A stretch of 64,000 bases of DNA from Umezawaea endophytica (GCF_025061645.1 NZ_JANYMP010000017.1:1-64000), one strand, 5' to 3'. Counted from the stretch's first letter, positions 48,683 through 57,288 are shown. Notes: generated by a model not told the origin, from the sequence alone. Translations and numbers: made by a program.

Positions 48683-49557
48683 TCACGCTGTCCGGCAAGG
48701 AATTCGCCGCGACGATTCGCGAGGACGTGACCGAGCGGGCGGCCAAGCTGGCCGTCGACGGCACTCCCCCACGACTGGCCGTCGTGACGGCGACCGACGA
48801 CGAGGCCAGCGCCTGGTACGTCCGGTCGATCGCCAAGGCCGCCGACAAGGTCGGCATCGCCTGCGACGTCGTCGACCTCGGGTCCACCGCCACCGGACCC
48901 GACGTCGTCGAGGCGTTGACGTCCCTGAGCGCGGACGGCGCCGTGCACGGCGTCATCCTCCAGACACCGCTGCCCGACGGGTTGTCGGTCGCGGAGCTGG
49001 CCGGGAACATCGCCGTCCGCAAGGACGTGGACGGCTCGAACCCGACGTCGCTCGGCAGGCTCGCCGCCGGGCTGCCCGCGTTCGCGCCCGCGACCGCGGC
49101 GGCCGTCGTGGCGCTGCTGGAGCACCACGAGGTGCCCCTGGAGGGCAAGCACGTGGTCGTGGTCGGCCGGTCGGTCGTCGTCGGCAAGCCCGTCGCGCAC
49201 CTGCTGCTCGACCGGAACGCCACCGTGACGGTCTGCCACTCGCGGACCGCCGACCTGGCCGCCGTCACGACCACCGGTGACGTGCTGGTCGCGGCCGTCG
49301 GCAAGGCGGGCCTGATCAAGGCCGAGCACGTCGCCGAGGGCGCGGTCGTGGTCGACGTGGGCACGAACGCCACCGCCGACGGCGGGCTGGTCGGGGACGT
49401 GGACCCCGAGGTCGCCGAGAAGGCGGGCTCGTTGACCCCCGTGCCCGGTGGTGTCGGCCCGGTGACCACCGCGCTGCTGCTGCGGCACACCGTCGAGGCC
49501 GCCGAGACGGCGCACACCGTGCCCGGTCGACGTCGGCAGCCGAGCTGGCGCCGCTGA
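48679..49557 (+). CDS. FolD-like methylene-THF dehydrogenase, cyclohydrolase Lys lost
   Basis: 292 residues with the two FolD domains. Conserved parts are Tyr47 (ASAWYVRS), Gln95 (LQTPLP), KDVDG (115-119), GRSVVVGKP and the NADP-side PVPGGVGPVT. The lysine that follows Tyr by four residues in FolD (YVASK in E. coli), needed for cyclohydrolase activity, is Ile51 here, and the HPYN segment after KDVDG is altered to NPTS. The protein may keep only dehydrogenase activity, with the adjacent FchA supplying the second step. GTG 48679 is coupled to the FchA stop. Confidence 0.88.
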   Translation: MITLSGKEFAATIREDVTERAAKLAVDGTPPRLAVVTATDDEASAWYVRSIAKAADKVGIACDVVDLGSTATGPDVVEALTSLSADGAVHGVILQTPLPDGLSVAELAGNIAVRKDVDGSNPTSLGRLAAGLPAFAPATAAAVVALLEHHEVPLEGKHVVVVGRSVVVGKPVAHLLLDRNATVTVCHSRTADLAAVTTTGDVLVAAVGKAGLIKAEHVAEGAVVVDVGTNATADGGLVGDVDPEVAEKAGSLTPVPGGVGPVTTALLLRHTVEAAETAHTVPGRRRQPSWRR

Positions 49558-49567
49558 GACAACGCGT

Positions 49568-49601
49568 GAAGGCCCCCGGACGTGAGCGTCCGGGGGCCTT
49601 C
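49568..49601. terminator. Bidirectional terminator hairpin
   Basis: GAAGGCCCCCGGACG (49568-49582) and its exact complement (49587-49601) around the tetraloop TGAG: a 15-bp perfect stem between convergent FolD-like and aldo/keto reductase genes. Confidence 0.9.
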
Positions 49602-49607
49602 CGCGTG

Positions 49608-50441
49608 TCAGGCCTGGTTGTTGGTGTCGGGGTCGGGACCGACGCGGGAGTCGACGTTGAGCGCCGACAGCGCGGCGACGTCGGCGTCCTCCAGGCTGAA
49701 GTCGAAGACGTCCAGGTTCTCCGCGATGCGCGACGGGGTCACCGACTTGGGGATGACCACGTTCCCGAGCTGGAGGTGCCAGCGCAGCACGACCTGGGCG
49801 GGCGAGCGGTCGTACTTCGCGGCGACCGCGCCGATGGCCGGGTCGTCCAGCAGGCCCTTGCCCTGGCCGAGCGGGGACCACGCCTCGGTGACGATGCCGT
49901 GCTCGGCGTGGTAGGCCCGCAGCGGCTCCTGCGTCAGGCGCGGGTGCAGCTCGACCTGGTTCACGGCGGGCACGAGGCCGGTGGCGTCGACGATCTCCGC
50001 CAGGTGGTTCGGCTGGAAGTTGGACACGCCCGCCGAGCGCACACGGCCGTCGGCGGCCAGCTTCGCGAACGCCTTCCACGTCTCGGTGTACAGCCCGCGG
50101 GCCGGGGTGGGCCAGTGGATCAGGTACAGGTCGAGGTAGTCGAGCTTCAGCTTCGCCAGGCTCTCGTCGAACGCGCGCAGCGTGGAGTCGTAGCCCTGCG
50201 CGGAGTTCCACAGCTTGGTGGTGATGAACAGGTCCTCGCGCGGGACGCCCGCCTCGCCGATCGCCCGGCCGACGCCCTCCTCGTTGCCGTAGACGGTGGC
50301 GGTGTCGATGCTGCGGTAGCCGGCCCGCAGCGCCTCCGCCACGGCGGCGGTGGTCTCGGCGTTGGGCACCTGGAAGACGCCGAACCCGATCTGCGGCATG
50401 GTGGCGCCGTTGTTCAGGGTGACGGTGGGTACCGAGGTCAT
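49608..50441 (-). CDS. Aldo/keto reductase
   Basis: 277 residues. The catalytic tetrad is visible: Asp in RSIDTATVYGNE with the Tyr, Lys in FITTKLW and His in YLIHWPTP. NADPH contacts lie in VIPKSVTPSRIAENLDVFDF. Closest in style to 2,5-diketo-D-gluconate reductase-type AKR5 enzymes; substrate unknown. AAAGGA precedes ATG 50441. It follows the SDR gene by 14 bases, in one operon. Confidence 0.9.
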   Translation of the reverse strand: MTSVPTVTLNNGATMPQIGFGVFQVPNAETTAAVAEALRAGYRSIDTATVYGNEEGVGRAIGEAGVPREDLFITTKLWNSAQGYDSTLRAFDESLAKLKLDYLDLYLIHWPTPARGLYTETWKAFAKLAADGRVRSAGVSNFQPNHLAEIVDATGLVPAVNQVELHPRLTQEPLRAYHAEHGIVTEAWSPLGQGKGLLDDPAIGAVAAKYDRSPAQVVLRWHLQLGNVVIPKSVTPSRIAENLDVFDFSLEDADVAALSALNVDSRVGPDPDTNNQA

Positions 50442-50455
50442 GGGGTGGGGTCCTT

Positions 50456-51250
50456 TCACGGGATGAGGGTGCTGGCGACGCCGCCGTCGACGCGCAGCGC
50501 GGCTCCGGTCGTCGCGGAGGACAGGTCGGAGGAGACGTAGGTGATGAGGTGCCCGATCTCCTCGGGGCGGATCAGGCGCTTGAGCAGCGAGGTGGGGCGC
50601 TCGACCTCCATGAAGCGGCGCTCGGCCTCCTCGAAGGGGACGTCGCCGCCGACGCGGTCGGCGATGAAGTCGCGCACGCCCTCGGTCAGCGTCGGGCCGG
50701 GGAGCACGGTGTTGACCGTGACGCCGGTGCCCGCGAGCTCCTGGGCCATGCCGCGCGAGACCGCGATCTGCGCGGTCTTGGTCATGCCGTAGTGGACCAT
50801 CTCGGTCGGGATCTGGACGGCGGACTCGCTGCTGACGAAGATCACCCGACCCCAGCCGCGCTGGGCCATCCTGGGCGCGTAGTGCCTGGCCAGGCGCACG
50901 CCGGACAGGACGTTGACCTCGAAGAAGCGGGTCCACTCGTGGTCCGGGATCTCGAACACGGGGACGGCCTGGAAGATGCCGAGGTTGTTGACCAGCACGT
51001 CCACGTCCGCCAGTCCGGCGACGAGGTCGGCGGCGCCCCCGGCCGTCGCGAGGTCGAGCGCGACACCCGTGGTGGTCGTGGAGCCCGTCTCCTCGCGGAT
51101 CTTGTCGACGGCGTCGTCCACGCGCCGCTTGTCCCGGCCGTTGACGACGACCGCCGCCCCCGCGGCGGCGAGGGACTTGGCCGTCGCGTACCCGATCCCG
51201 GACGTGGAGCCGGTGACCAGCGCGGTGCGGCCGGTGAGGTCGATGTTCAC
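50456..51250 (-). CDS. Short-chain dehydrogenase/reductase
   Basis: 264 residues. TGSTSGIG is the cofactor loop, VLVNNLGI replaces the usual NNAG, and the catalytic Ser and YxxxK are in FVSSESA and VHYGMTKTA. GTG 51250 follows GAGGGGACACC; the longer ORF to 51355 would cover the promoter region. It is divergent from a MarR regulator and heads an operon with the aldo/keto reductase, so both probably respond to the same carbonyl-type signal. Confidence 0.88.
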   Translation of the reverse strand: MNIDLTGRTALVTGSTSGIGYATAKSLAAAGAAVVVNGRDKRRVDDAVDKIREETGSTTTTGVALDLATAGGAADLVAGLADVDVLVNNLGIFQAVPVFEIPDHEWTRFFEVNVLSGVRLARHYAPRMAQRGWGRVIFVSSESAVQIPTEMVHYGMTKTAQIAVSRGMAQELAGTGVTVNTVLPGPTLTEGVRDFIADRVGGDVPFEEAERRFMEVERPTSLLKRLIRPEEIGHLITYVSSDLSSATTGAALRVDGGVASTLIP

Positions 51251-51290
51251 GGTGTCCCCTCTGGTAGGCGGTAAGCTGTAGTCAGCGTGA

Positions 51291-51317
51291 GCAATACTTG
51301 CAGACGCCGATTGTTGC
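51291..51317. promoter_or_regulatory. Candidate MarR operator
   Basis: GCAATACTTGC ... GATTGTTGC (51291-51317) is an imperfect inverted repeat in the 123-base SDR-MarR spacer, with TTGCA/TGCA repeats inside. Assignment rests on position and partial symmetry only. Confidence 0.25.
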
Positions 51318-51373
51318 ACACGCTTGATGATGTCCGCTGCGCGAGCGTGGCGCAAACCGCAGAGGGGTGAACC

Positions 51374-51832
51374 GTGTCACTGGCCGAGGACGCCACCGAG
51401 GCGCGCGCGCAGGGCTGGCGAACGCTCGCCGCACTGCACGCCCGGATCGAGGACAGGCTCGAACGCGCGCTGCAACGCGCGCACCAGCTCTCCGTCAGCG
51501 AGTACACCGTGTTGGACGTCCTCGCGCGACAGGACGACTTCCACCTGCGGATGTCGCAGGTCTCCCAGGCGGTCGTGCTCAGCCAGTCCGCCACCACCCG
51601 ACTCGTCACCCGGTTGGAGGACCGCGGCCTGCTCTCCCGGTACCTGTGCCCGACCGACCGGCGCGGCATCTACACCGAGCTGACCGACGCGGGTGTGGCC
51701 CTGCTCGACGCCGCGCGGCCGACGCACGACACCGCGCTCGGCGAGGCGCTGGCGGAAGCCGAACAGCGACCGGAGCTGTCACCGCTCGTGTCGGCGTTGG
51801 CGAAGCTCACCCCGTCAAGCGCTTCCAGCTAG
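51374..51832 (+). CDS. MarR-family regulator
   Basis: 152 residues. The winged helix is HLRMSQVSQAVVLSQSATTR then LVTRLEDRGLLSRYLCPTDR with the wing DRRG. GTG 51374 follows AGAGGGG. It is divergent from the SDR-AKR operon, which it probably controls. Confidence 0.87.
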   Translation: MSLAEDATEARAQGWRTLAALHARIEDRLERALQRAHQLSVSEYTVLDVLARQDDFHLRMSQVSQAVVLSQSATTRLVTRLEDRGLLSRYLCPTDRRGIYTELTDAGVALLDAARPTHDTALGEALAEAEQRPELSPLVSALAKLTPSSASS

Positions 51833-51877
51833 TGGACGGCGTTGACGCGCCGTGGCGGAACGGGTCGGATCACCACC

Positions 51878-52336
51878 GTGAGAGACCAGCTCGAAGCGGC
51901 CGACGTCACGATCGTCATCCGCGTCACCGCCGCGCAGGCCTCGACGGTCGCGCACCGGGTGGCCGACGCGCTCAAGACCGCGCTCGACCAGGTCTCCGTC
52001 GACGTCGACGTGCCGCCGCTGCCCACCGGGCCCGCGCTGCGCATCCTCCCCGGTTCCCGCCGGGTGCTGCACCGGGGAGTCCCGGTGCCGTTGACCCGGC
52101 TGGAGTTCGACCTGCTCCTGCACCTGTGCAGGCAGCCCGAACGGGTGCACCGCAGGGCCGCGCTGATGCACCAGGTGTGGGGCGCGCCGACCGCGGTCGA
52201 CACCAGGACCGTCGACGTGCACGTCCGCCGGATCCGCCGCAAGCTCGGCGACGCGTCGGCGATCATCGGCACGGTCCGCGGCGTGGGCTACCGGGTCGAC
52301 CAGGAGCACCAGGTGCGGATCGAGCAGGAGCCCTGA
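51878..52336 (+). CDS. Stand-alone OmpR/PhoB-type winged-helix protein
   Basis: About 152 residues. The C-terminal part is a transcriptional regulatory protein C-terminal domain: LTRLEFDLLLHLCRQPERVH, RRAALMHQVWG and TRTVDVHVRRIRRKLG, then IIGTVRGVGYRV. The N-terminal 70 residues do not form a receiver domain with a phospho-acceptor Asp; they are short and alpha/beta. So it is probably an orphan DNA-binding regulator without a kinase. GTG 51878 is preferred; the only earlier start is TTG 51842. Confidence 0.82.
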   Translation: MRDQLEAADVTIVIRVTAAQASTVAHRVADALKTALDQVSVDVDVPPLPTGPALRILPGSRRVLHRGVPVPLTRLEFDLLLHLCRQPERVHRRAALMHQVWGAPTAVDTRTVDVHVRRIRRKLGDASAIIGTVRGVGYRVDQEHQVRIEQEP

Positions 52337-52339
52337 CGC

Positions 52340-52693
52340 CTACTCCGACTGCGCCAGCGCCGCCGCCCGCGAGTCGAACACCGTGAACTCGTCGAGCACA
52401 CCGACCTCGTCGAGCACCGAGGCCACCGGGTCCGGGCAGACGAGGCGGAAGTCGATCCGGAACGCCCGAGCCCGACGCGCGGTCTCCAGCAGGGCGGCCA
52501 CCCCGACCGAGCCGAAGCAGGCGACGCCGGACAGGTCGAGGACCAGCGGACCCGAGCCTGGCGCGACGCTGTCGACGCTCCAGCGGAGCCTGCGCACCGA
52601 CCCGAGGTCGAGGTCTCCTCGCGCGGCGACGACGGTCGCTCCCGCCAGCCGCCACCGTTCCACTGTCAGCACGCCTCGCACGTCCGTGGGCAC
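52340..52693 (-). CDS. STAS-domain protein (anti-sigma antagonist type)
   Basis: 117 residues, a single STAS domain: VVAARGDLDLGSVRRLR and LVLDLSGVACFGSVGVAALL, where the conserved Ser sits in FGSVG. GTG 52693 follows GAGGAGC. It is convergent with the winged-helix gene, their stops 3 bases apart. No cognate anti-sigma factor is adjacent. Confidence 0.8.
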   Translation of the reverse strand: MPTDVRGVLTVERWRLAGATVVAARGDLDLGSVRRLRWSVDSVAPGSGPLVLDLSGVACFGSVGVAALLETARRARAFRIDFRLVCPDPVASVLDEVGVLDEFTVFDSRAAALAQSE

Positions 52694-52824
52694 CGGATGC
52701 TCCTCAGAGTCGACGATCCGGTCCCCGACCTGGATCGGATCTCCTCCTCCAAGGTAGCCCAGTTTCCAGGCGCAGCAAGCCTTTCACCTGATCGAGGCAG
52801 TGCCGGGACGCTATTCCAGAAGAC

Positions 52825-53331
52825 CTAGGACACGGCCGGTTCGGGGGCGTCCGGGTGGTTGGGCGCGTCGATGCGGTCGCGGTGCCGTTCGCGCCACGGC
52901 AGGAAGAACCACAGCGAGGAGAACCCGATCGCCGCCCCCACGCCGAAGACGATCGCGACCCAGCCGCCGATGATGACCTCGCCCAGCAGCAGGATGGTGG
53001 CGGTCATCGCGGCGGCGAGGGTCCCGAGGCCGACCATGATGAAGCGGTGGGCTATCTCGATGATGTCCTCGCGCCTGCCGCGGCGGAACAGCGCGCGGTG
53101 CCAGGCTGCGGGAGCGGTGAGCAGCGCGACCGAGGCCGCGGCGAACAGGATCGCGACCAGGTGGGTGATCCGGATGTACTGGTCCACCTCGCGGTAGCGG
53201 TCGGTGAACACGATGGACAGCAGGAAGCCGAAGAGGATCTGCACCCCAGCCTGCACGACGCGCAGCTCCTGGAGCAGTTCGTTGAGGTTGCGCCTCAACT
53301 GCTCCTGTTCGGACTCCTCGGCCTCGCTCAT
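52825..53331 (-). CDS. DUF6328-type membrane protein
   Basis: 168 residues. The N-terminus has an acidic, helical part (SEAEESEQEQLRRNLNELLQ) leading into ELRVVQAGVQILFGFLLSIVF, the family hallmark. Four membrane helices follow, with APAAWHRALFRRGRR between the second and third. Function is unknown. It is the last gene of a minus-strand run that starts at 55531. Confidence 0.82.
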   Translation of the reverse strand: MSEAEESEQEQLRRNLNELLQELRVVQAGVQILFGFLLSIVFTDRYREVDQYIRITHLVAILFAAASVALLTAPAAWHRALFRRGRREDIIEIAHRFIMVGLGTLAAAMTATILLLGEVIIGGWVAIVFGVGAAIGFSSLWFFLPWRERHRDRIDAPNHPDAPEPAVS

Positions 53332-53388
53332 ACCTGCTGAGCTACCCGTGCGGGTGAACGGGCAAACGGGCCGAACGGCCCAACCCGG

Positions 53389-53961
53389 TCAGGCCCGGCG
53401 GACCCGGTCCAGCAGACCCGCCACCGACTCCCGCAGCGCGGTCGCGGCGTCACCGAGCAGGGAGGACGTGGTCGGGATCCGGGGAGCGGTGTGCTCGCGG
53501 GCGTCCAACTCCAGCAGCACCCGCACGACCTCCACGACGACGTCGGGGTGGTCGAGGGGCAGCGGGCAGCGGGCGATGACCCGGACGTCGGCCGCCTGCC
53601 CGGTCGTGCGGTCCGGCCCGTCCTCCGGGTCCACCAGCAGCACCGAGCGCACGAGGTCGCGGTAGCGGTCCGCCAGGTACAGCGCGCTGGCTGCGGCCGG
53701 GCCGCCGGTCAGCACGTGCACGGGAACACCACGACCCTCGAACTCGGCCAGCAGGTCCGACACCTCGCGCCACGGGCCGTCCGCCGCGGGGAGCCTGCAC
53801 CACAGCACCTGGAGGTGCTCGGTCAACGGCCTCCACGTGCCGGGCAGGTCGCCGTCCCTGCCGATCCCGGCGGGGTCCAGCACGACGACGACGGGCGCGT
53901 CCTGCGGGCCCGCCCACACCGCGGAGGGGCCCGCGGACCGCGTCACGTCGACATCGCTCAT
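53389..53961 (-). CDS. Alpha/beta-hydrolase-like protein, probably inactive
   Basis: 190 residues. The strand-turn-helix that normally carries the nucleophile GxSxG reads VHVLTGGPAAASALYLADRY, with no serine in the elbow position. An acidic strand (SVLLVDPEDGPD) follows. It looks like a degenerate alpha/beta hydrolase with a binding or structural role. It lies 9 bases after the metallophosphoesterase gene, probably in one operon. Confidence 0.6.
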   Translation of the reverse strand: MSDVDVTRSAGPSAVWAGPQDAPVVVVLDPAGIGRDGDLPGTWRPLTEHLQVLWCRLPAADGPWREVSDLLAEFEGRGVPVHVLTGGPAAASALYLADRYRDLVRSVLLVDPEDGPDRTTGQAADVRVIARCPLPLDHPDVVVEVVRVLLELDAREHTAPRIPTTSSLLGDAATALRESVAGLLDRVRRA

Positions 53962-53970
53962 GCCCTGTTG

Positions 53971-54708
53971 TTACCCAGCCACGGCCGCCCTAACCATCGG
54001 TTCGACGTGGTAGACCGTGTAGGCCGACCTGATGATCGGCTGGGCGACGTTGCGGACCCGTACACCGCCGGGCGTCATGCCCTGCTCGGTGCCGAAGTGC
54101 GCGTGCCCGTGGATCGCCAGGTCCGTGCCGGTGGCGTCGATCGCCTCGCCGAGCAGGTACGACCCGAGGAACGGGTAGATCTCCGGCGGCTCGCCGCGCA
54201 GCGTGTCCGGCACGGGCGAGTAGTGCGTGAGCGCCACCCGGACGTCCGCCTCGATCGAGGCCAGCACCGCCCGCAGGGTTTCCGCGATCTCGATGGTGTG
54301 CCCGACGAACGCCTTCATCTCGCGCTCGCCGAAGTTGCTGCCGCACTTGCCCGCGAACCCGCCACCGAAGCCCTTCACGCCCGCGACGCCGATCCGCTCG
54401 CCACCGACCTCGAACACCACGGCGTCTCCTTCGAGGACGTGGAGCCCGCTGTCGGACAACAGCCGCGCCACCTCGACCGGCTTGTCGTCGTGGTGGTCGT
54501 GGTTGCCGAGCACGGCGACGACGGGCACCGGCAGGTCGGCGAACTCCTCGGCCACCACCTGCGCCTCGTCGAGCGTGCCGTGCCGGGTCAGGTCACCGGC
54601 CAGCAGCAGCACGTCGGCGTGCTCCCCCACGTTCTCCAGTGCCGGACGCATCCGCCCTCGCGCGTCCGCCCCCAGGTGGACGTCGCCGACCGCGGCGATC
54701 CGGATCAT
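53971..54708 (-). CDS. Metallophosphoesterase
   Basis: 245 residues of the calcineurin-like family. Metal motifs are complete: AVGDVHLG (DxH), LLLAGDLT (GD), VLGNHDHH (GNHD), ALTHYSP (H) and AIHGHAHFG (GHxH). Substrate unknown. GAGGAG precedes ATG 54708, which overlaps the BON gene stop (ATGA). No signal peptide is present. Confidence 0.88.
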   Translation of the reverse strand: MIRIAAVGDVHLGADARGRMRPALENVGEHADVLLLAGDLTRHGTLDEAQVVAEEFADLPVPVVAVLGNHDHHDDKPVEVARLLSDSGLHVLEGDAVVFEVGGERIGVAGVKGFGGGFAGKCGSNFGEREMKAFVGHTIEIAETLRAVLASIEADVRVALTHYSPVPDTLRGEPPEIYPFLGSYLLGEAIDATGTDLAIHGHAHFGTEQGMTPGGVRVRNVAQPIIRSAYTVYHVEPMVRAAVAG

Positions 54709-54953
54709 CGCAACTCCTCGCTTCCCTCGGGTTCGGCGACGCTGACGACGCGCACGTCGTCCACCACGTGCAGGTCCGGCGCGACCTCGTGCACCACGGC
54801 CTCCAGGTCGGCGCGACGCTGCTCGCAGGCCACGTCACCGGACAGCAGGACGTGGTCACCGCGCACGGTCGCCCGCACACCGGCCTCGGCGGTGCGCGGG
54901 TCCTCGGCTATCGCCCGGTGCAAATGCGCGGACAGGTAGGGCTCTGAAGTCAT
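54705..54953 (-). CDS. BON-domain protein
   Basis: 82 residues forming one BON domain: an N-terminal helix (LSAHLHRAIAEDPRTAE), then VRATVRGDHVLLSGDVACEQ and VVHEVAPDLHVVDDVRVV. BON domains bind membranes or peptidoglycan-associated partners, but this one has no signal peptide, so it is likely cytoplasmic. It overlaps genes on both sides by 4 bases. Confidence 0.78.
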   Translation of the reverse strand: MTSEPYLSAHLHRAIAEDPRTAEAGVRATVRGDHVLLSGDVACEQRRADLEAVVHEVAPDLHVVDDVRVVSVAEPEGSEELR

Positions 54954-55531
54954 GACGCACTCCTCTGCACGCTGGTGAGCTGCGGGGCCACCAGTTCGAG
55001 TCGTTCGACCAGGACCAGGAAGGCCTCGGCGTAGGGGGAGTCCTCAGTGGACTTCCGCACCTTCGGCCAGTCGATCTGCTCGCGCAACGCGCGGGCGAAC
55101 GGCAGCAACTCGCTGAAGTCGCAACGATGTCCGTCCAGCACGAGCAGCTTGCTGATCATCACCTCGGTCGCGGGCATCACCGGCAACGACACGGAGCTGA
55201 CCGCCAGTTCCTCGGCGTGGTCCAGCAACTCGTCGGTGACCGGGATCTCGTTGGGACGGTGCAACAGGTCCACGAGCGAATCCCCGTCGTAGACCTTCAA
55301 CAACCAGTTCTCCGGCGCGTCGGCCGCCCGACACCCGGCGGCGACGAGCGCCGACCGCGCCTTCGAGGCGTCCTCCTCCTTCACCAGGAGGTCGACGTCG
55401 TGCTCGGTGGCCGGACCGCCGCGCGCGTACACGGCGCAACCGCCGGTCAGCGCGAAGCGGATGTCGGCGGCGCGCAACGCGTTCGCCACCTTGACAAGGG
55501 TGCGCAGCAGTTCGTCCTGGACTCCGCTCAT
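54950..55531 (-). CDS. Nucleotidyltransferase-fold protein
   Basis: 193 residues. The nucleotidyltransferase signature is ALTGGCAVYARGGPATEHDV followed by DLLV, that is GG-x-A then the DxD metal pair. The C-terminal helices (LLPFARALREQIDWPKVRKS) resemble the MNT/AbiEii-like group, whose members include antitoxin partners and RNA-modifying enzymes. No toxin gene of a HEPN type is adjacent. It heads the operon with the BON and metallophosphoesterase genes. Confidence 0.75.
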   Translation of the reverse strand: MSGVQDELLRTLVKVANALRAADIRFALTGGCAVYARGGPATEHDVDLLVKEEDASKARSALVAAGCRAADAPENWLLKVYDGDSLVDLLHRPNEIPVTDELLDHAEELAVSSVSLPVMPATEVMISKLLVLDGHRCDFSELLPFARALREQIDWPKVRKSTEDSPYAEAFLVLVERLELVAPQLTSVQRSAS

Positions 55532-55617
55532 GTCCTGTGACTACCCGACCACGCGGAGGCCCTAAACGCCGCCGACGCCCGGTTGGTCCGTTTCCCCGAG
55601 CGTCGGCGGGAGCGCGC

Positions 55618-55797
55618 TCAGTCCACGCTCCGCACGACGACCGGGTCCAGACCGTCGTCGTCGGGGTCGCCGACCCAGGCCACCCACTCCTCGGGCTGCC
55701 TGCTGATCGGGATCATCGGCGCCCACATGCCGTGCCCGCCGAAACGCGCCTCCTGCGTGCGTGTCTGGTCTCTCCGCTCGGTCTCCACGATTCCCAT
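55618..55797 (-). CDS. Small hypothetical protein
   Basis: About 59 residues (MGIVETERRDQTRTQEARFG ... WVGDPDDDGLDPVVVRSVD). It has a Trp/acidic C-terminal half and no membrane helix. The in-frame extension to 55863 would start inside a 19-bp terminator stem, so ATG 55797 is chosen. GGAG abuts the start codon, so the ribosome-binding site is poor. I recognise no family. Confidence 0.4.
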   Translation of the reverse strand: MGIVETERRDQTRTQEARFGGHGMWAPMIPISRQPEEWVAWVGDPDDDGLDPVVVRSVD

Positions 55798-55814
55798 CTC
55801 CGTTCGTTCCCACG

Positions 55815-55857
55815 CGAACGCCCCCGTGTCGACAGGACGTCGGCACGGGGGCGTTCG
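55815..55857 (-). terminator. Terminator of the xylose operon
   Basis: CGAACGCCCCCGTG (55815-55828) pairs exactly with 55844-55857, and TCGAC/GTCGG extends the stem to 19 pairs around a 5-base loop. It lies 34 bases beyond the xylulokinase stop. Confidence 0.88.
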
Positions 55858-55890
55858 GCGCACGAGGTCATACGGGGTGGGTACCCACCG

Positions 55891-57288
55891 TCAGCCGCGC
55901 GACACCGTCAGATCCCGAGCGGCGGCGTACGCGGCCCGGACGTCGGGCGTGGCGGGGGCCTCGAAACCGGTCACGCTCAGCGCCTCGCCCCAGTGCGGGG
56001 GTGAGGCCGAACCGGCCACCGCCCACGCCGCCTGACGTGCGGCGCCGTCGGCCACGTACTCGCCGGGAGCGGGGACGAGCACCGGGCAGCCGAACACGGC
56101 GGGCGCGATCTCCCGCACGGCCGGTGACTGCGCGCCGCCGCCGATCAACAGCACGCGGCTCATCGGCGTCCCCACCGCGGCCAGCGCGTCGATGGCGTCG
56201 GCGAGGCTGCACAACATCCCCTCCACCGCCGCCCGCGCCAGGTGGGCGGGGGTGGCCGTGTCCAGCCGGAGGCCGTGCAGGGCGCCGGTCGAGTCGGGCT
56301 TGTTCGGCGTCCGCTCGCCCTCCAGGTACGGGACCAGGACCAGGCCCTCGGCCGACGGCACGGACAACGCCAGGCGCGACAGCTCCGCCAGGTCGACGCC
56401 GAGCATCCGCGCGGTGGCGTCCAGCACCCTGGACGCGTTCAGCGTGCACACCAGCGGGAGGAACGTGCCCTCCGCGTCGGCGAACCCGTTGACCAGGCCG
56501 GACCCGTCCGAGGCCGGGTGCGGGGACCGGGCGAACGCGGTGCCGGACGTGCCGATGGAGACGATGACGTCCCCCGGCTCGACCTGGACCCCGAGCGCCG
56601 CGCCCGCGTTGTCGCCCGCGCCCGCGCCGAGGACCGCTCCCGCCTTCGTGACGCCCGCGTGGTCGGCGGGGCCGATCACGCGGGGCAGCACCGGCCGCCG
56701 ACCGAGCGCGAGGTCGAGCAGGTCCAGCCGGTACTCCCCGGCCGACGGCGACCAGTACCCGGTGCCGCTGGCGTCGCTCCGGTCCGTCACCAGCGCGTCC
56801 AGGCCGGGCGCCCCGGCGAGCTTCCACGTCAGCCAGTCGTGCGGCAGGCACACCGCCGCGACCCGAGCCGCGTTCTCCGGCTCGTGCTCGGCCAGCCAGC
56901 GCAGCTTCGTCACGGTCAACGACGCGACCGGCACGCTGCCGACCGCCTGCGCCCACTTCTCCGGACCGCCCAGCTCCTCGGTCAACGCCGTCGCGGCGGC
57001 GGCGGAGCGGGTGTCGTTCCACAGCAGCGCCGGACGGACGACGGTCCCATCGGCGTCCAGGCACACCATGCCGTGCTGCTGGGCCGCCACCGACACGCCC
57101 GCGACGTCGTCCAGACCGCCCGCCGCCTCGACGGCCTGGCCCAGCGCGGCCCACCAGGCCGCCGGGTCGACCTCGGTACCCGAAGGGTGCGACGCCCGGC
57201 CTTCGCGGACGAGCGCACCCGACTCCGCGTCGCGGACGACGACCTTGCAGGACTGGGTGGACGAGTCGATCCCGGCGACCAGAACCAT
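55891..57288 (-). CDS. xylB: Xylulokinase
   Basis: 465 residues of the FGGY kinase family. Features are the N-terminal phosphate loop [29 protein letters not shown], the second domain's [23 protein letters not shown] and [13 protein letters not shown]. It phosphorylates D-xylulose to xylulose 5-phosphate with ATP. ATG 57288 overlaps the xylA stop (ATGA), so the two are translated together. Close GxDNxA-type Asp in AGDNAGAA is the likely catalytic base. Confidence 0.93.
   Translation of the reverse strand: MVLVAGIDSSTQSCKVVVRDAESGALVREGRASHPSGTEVDPAAWWAALGQAVEAAGGLDDVAGVSVAAQQHGMVCLDADGTVVRPALLWNDTRSAAAATALTEELGGPEKWAQAVGSVPVASLTVTKLRWLAEHEPENAARVAAVCLPHDWLTWKLAGAPGLDALVTDRSDASGTGYWSPSAGEYRLDLLDLALGRRPVLPRVIGPADHAGVTKAGAVLGAGAGDNAGAALGVQVEPGDVIVSIGTSGTAFARSPHPASDGSGLVNGFADAEGTFLPLVCTLNASRVLDATARMLGVDLAELSRLALSVPSAEGLVLVPYLEGERTPNKPDSTGALHGLRLDTATPAHLARAAVEGMLCSLADAIDALAAVGTPMSRVLLIGGGAQSPAVREIAPAVFGCPVLVPAPGEYVADGAARQAAWAVAGSASPPHWGEALSVTGFEAPATPDVRAAYAAARDLTVSRG

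Noticed and set aside
54950-55531. Abi-type toxin-antitoxin module
   Set aside because: The nucleotidyltransferase fold is suggestive, but no HEPN or AbiEi-like partner is adjacent and the neighbours are a BON protein and a phosphoesterase.
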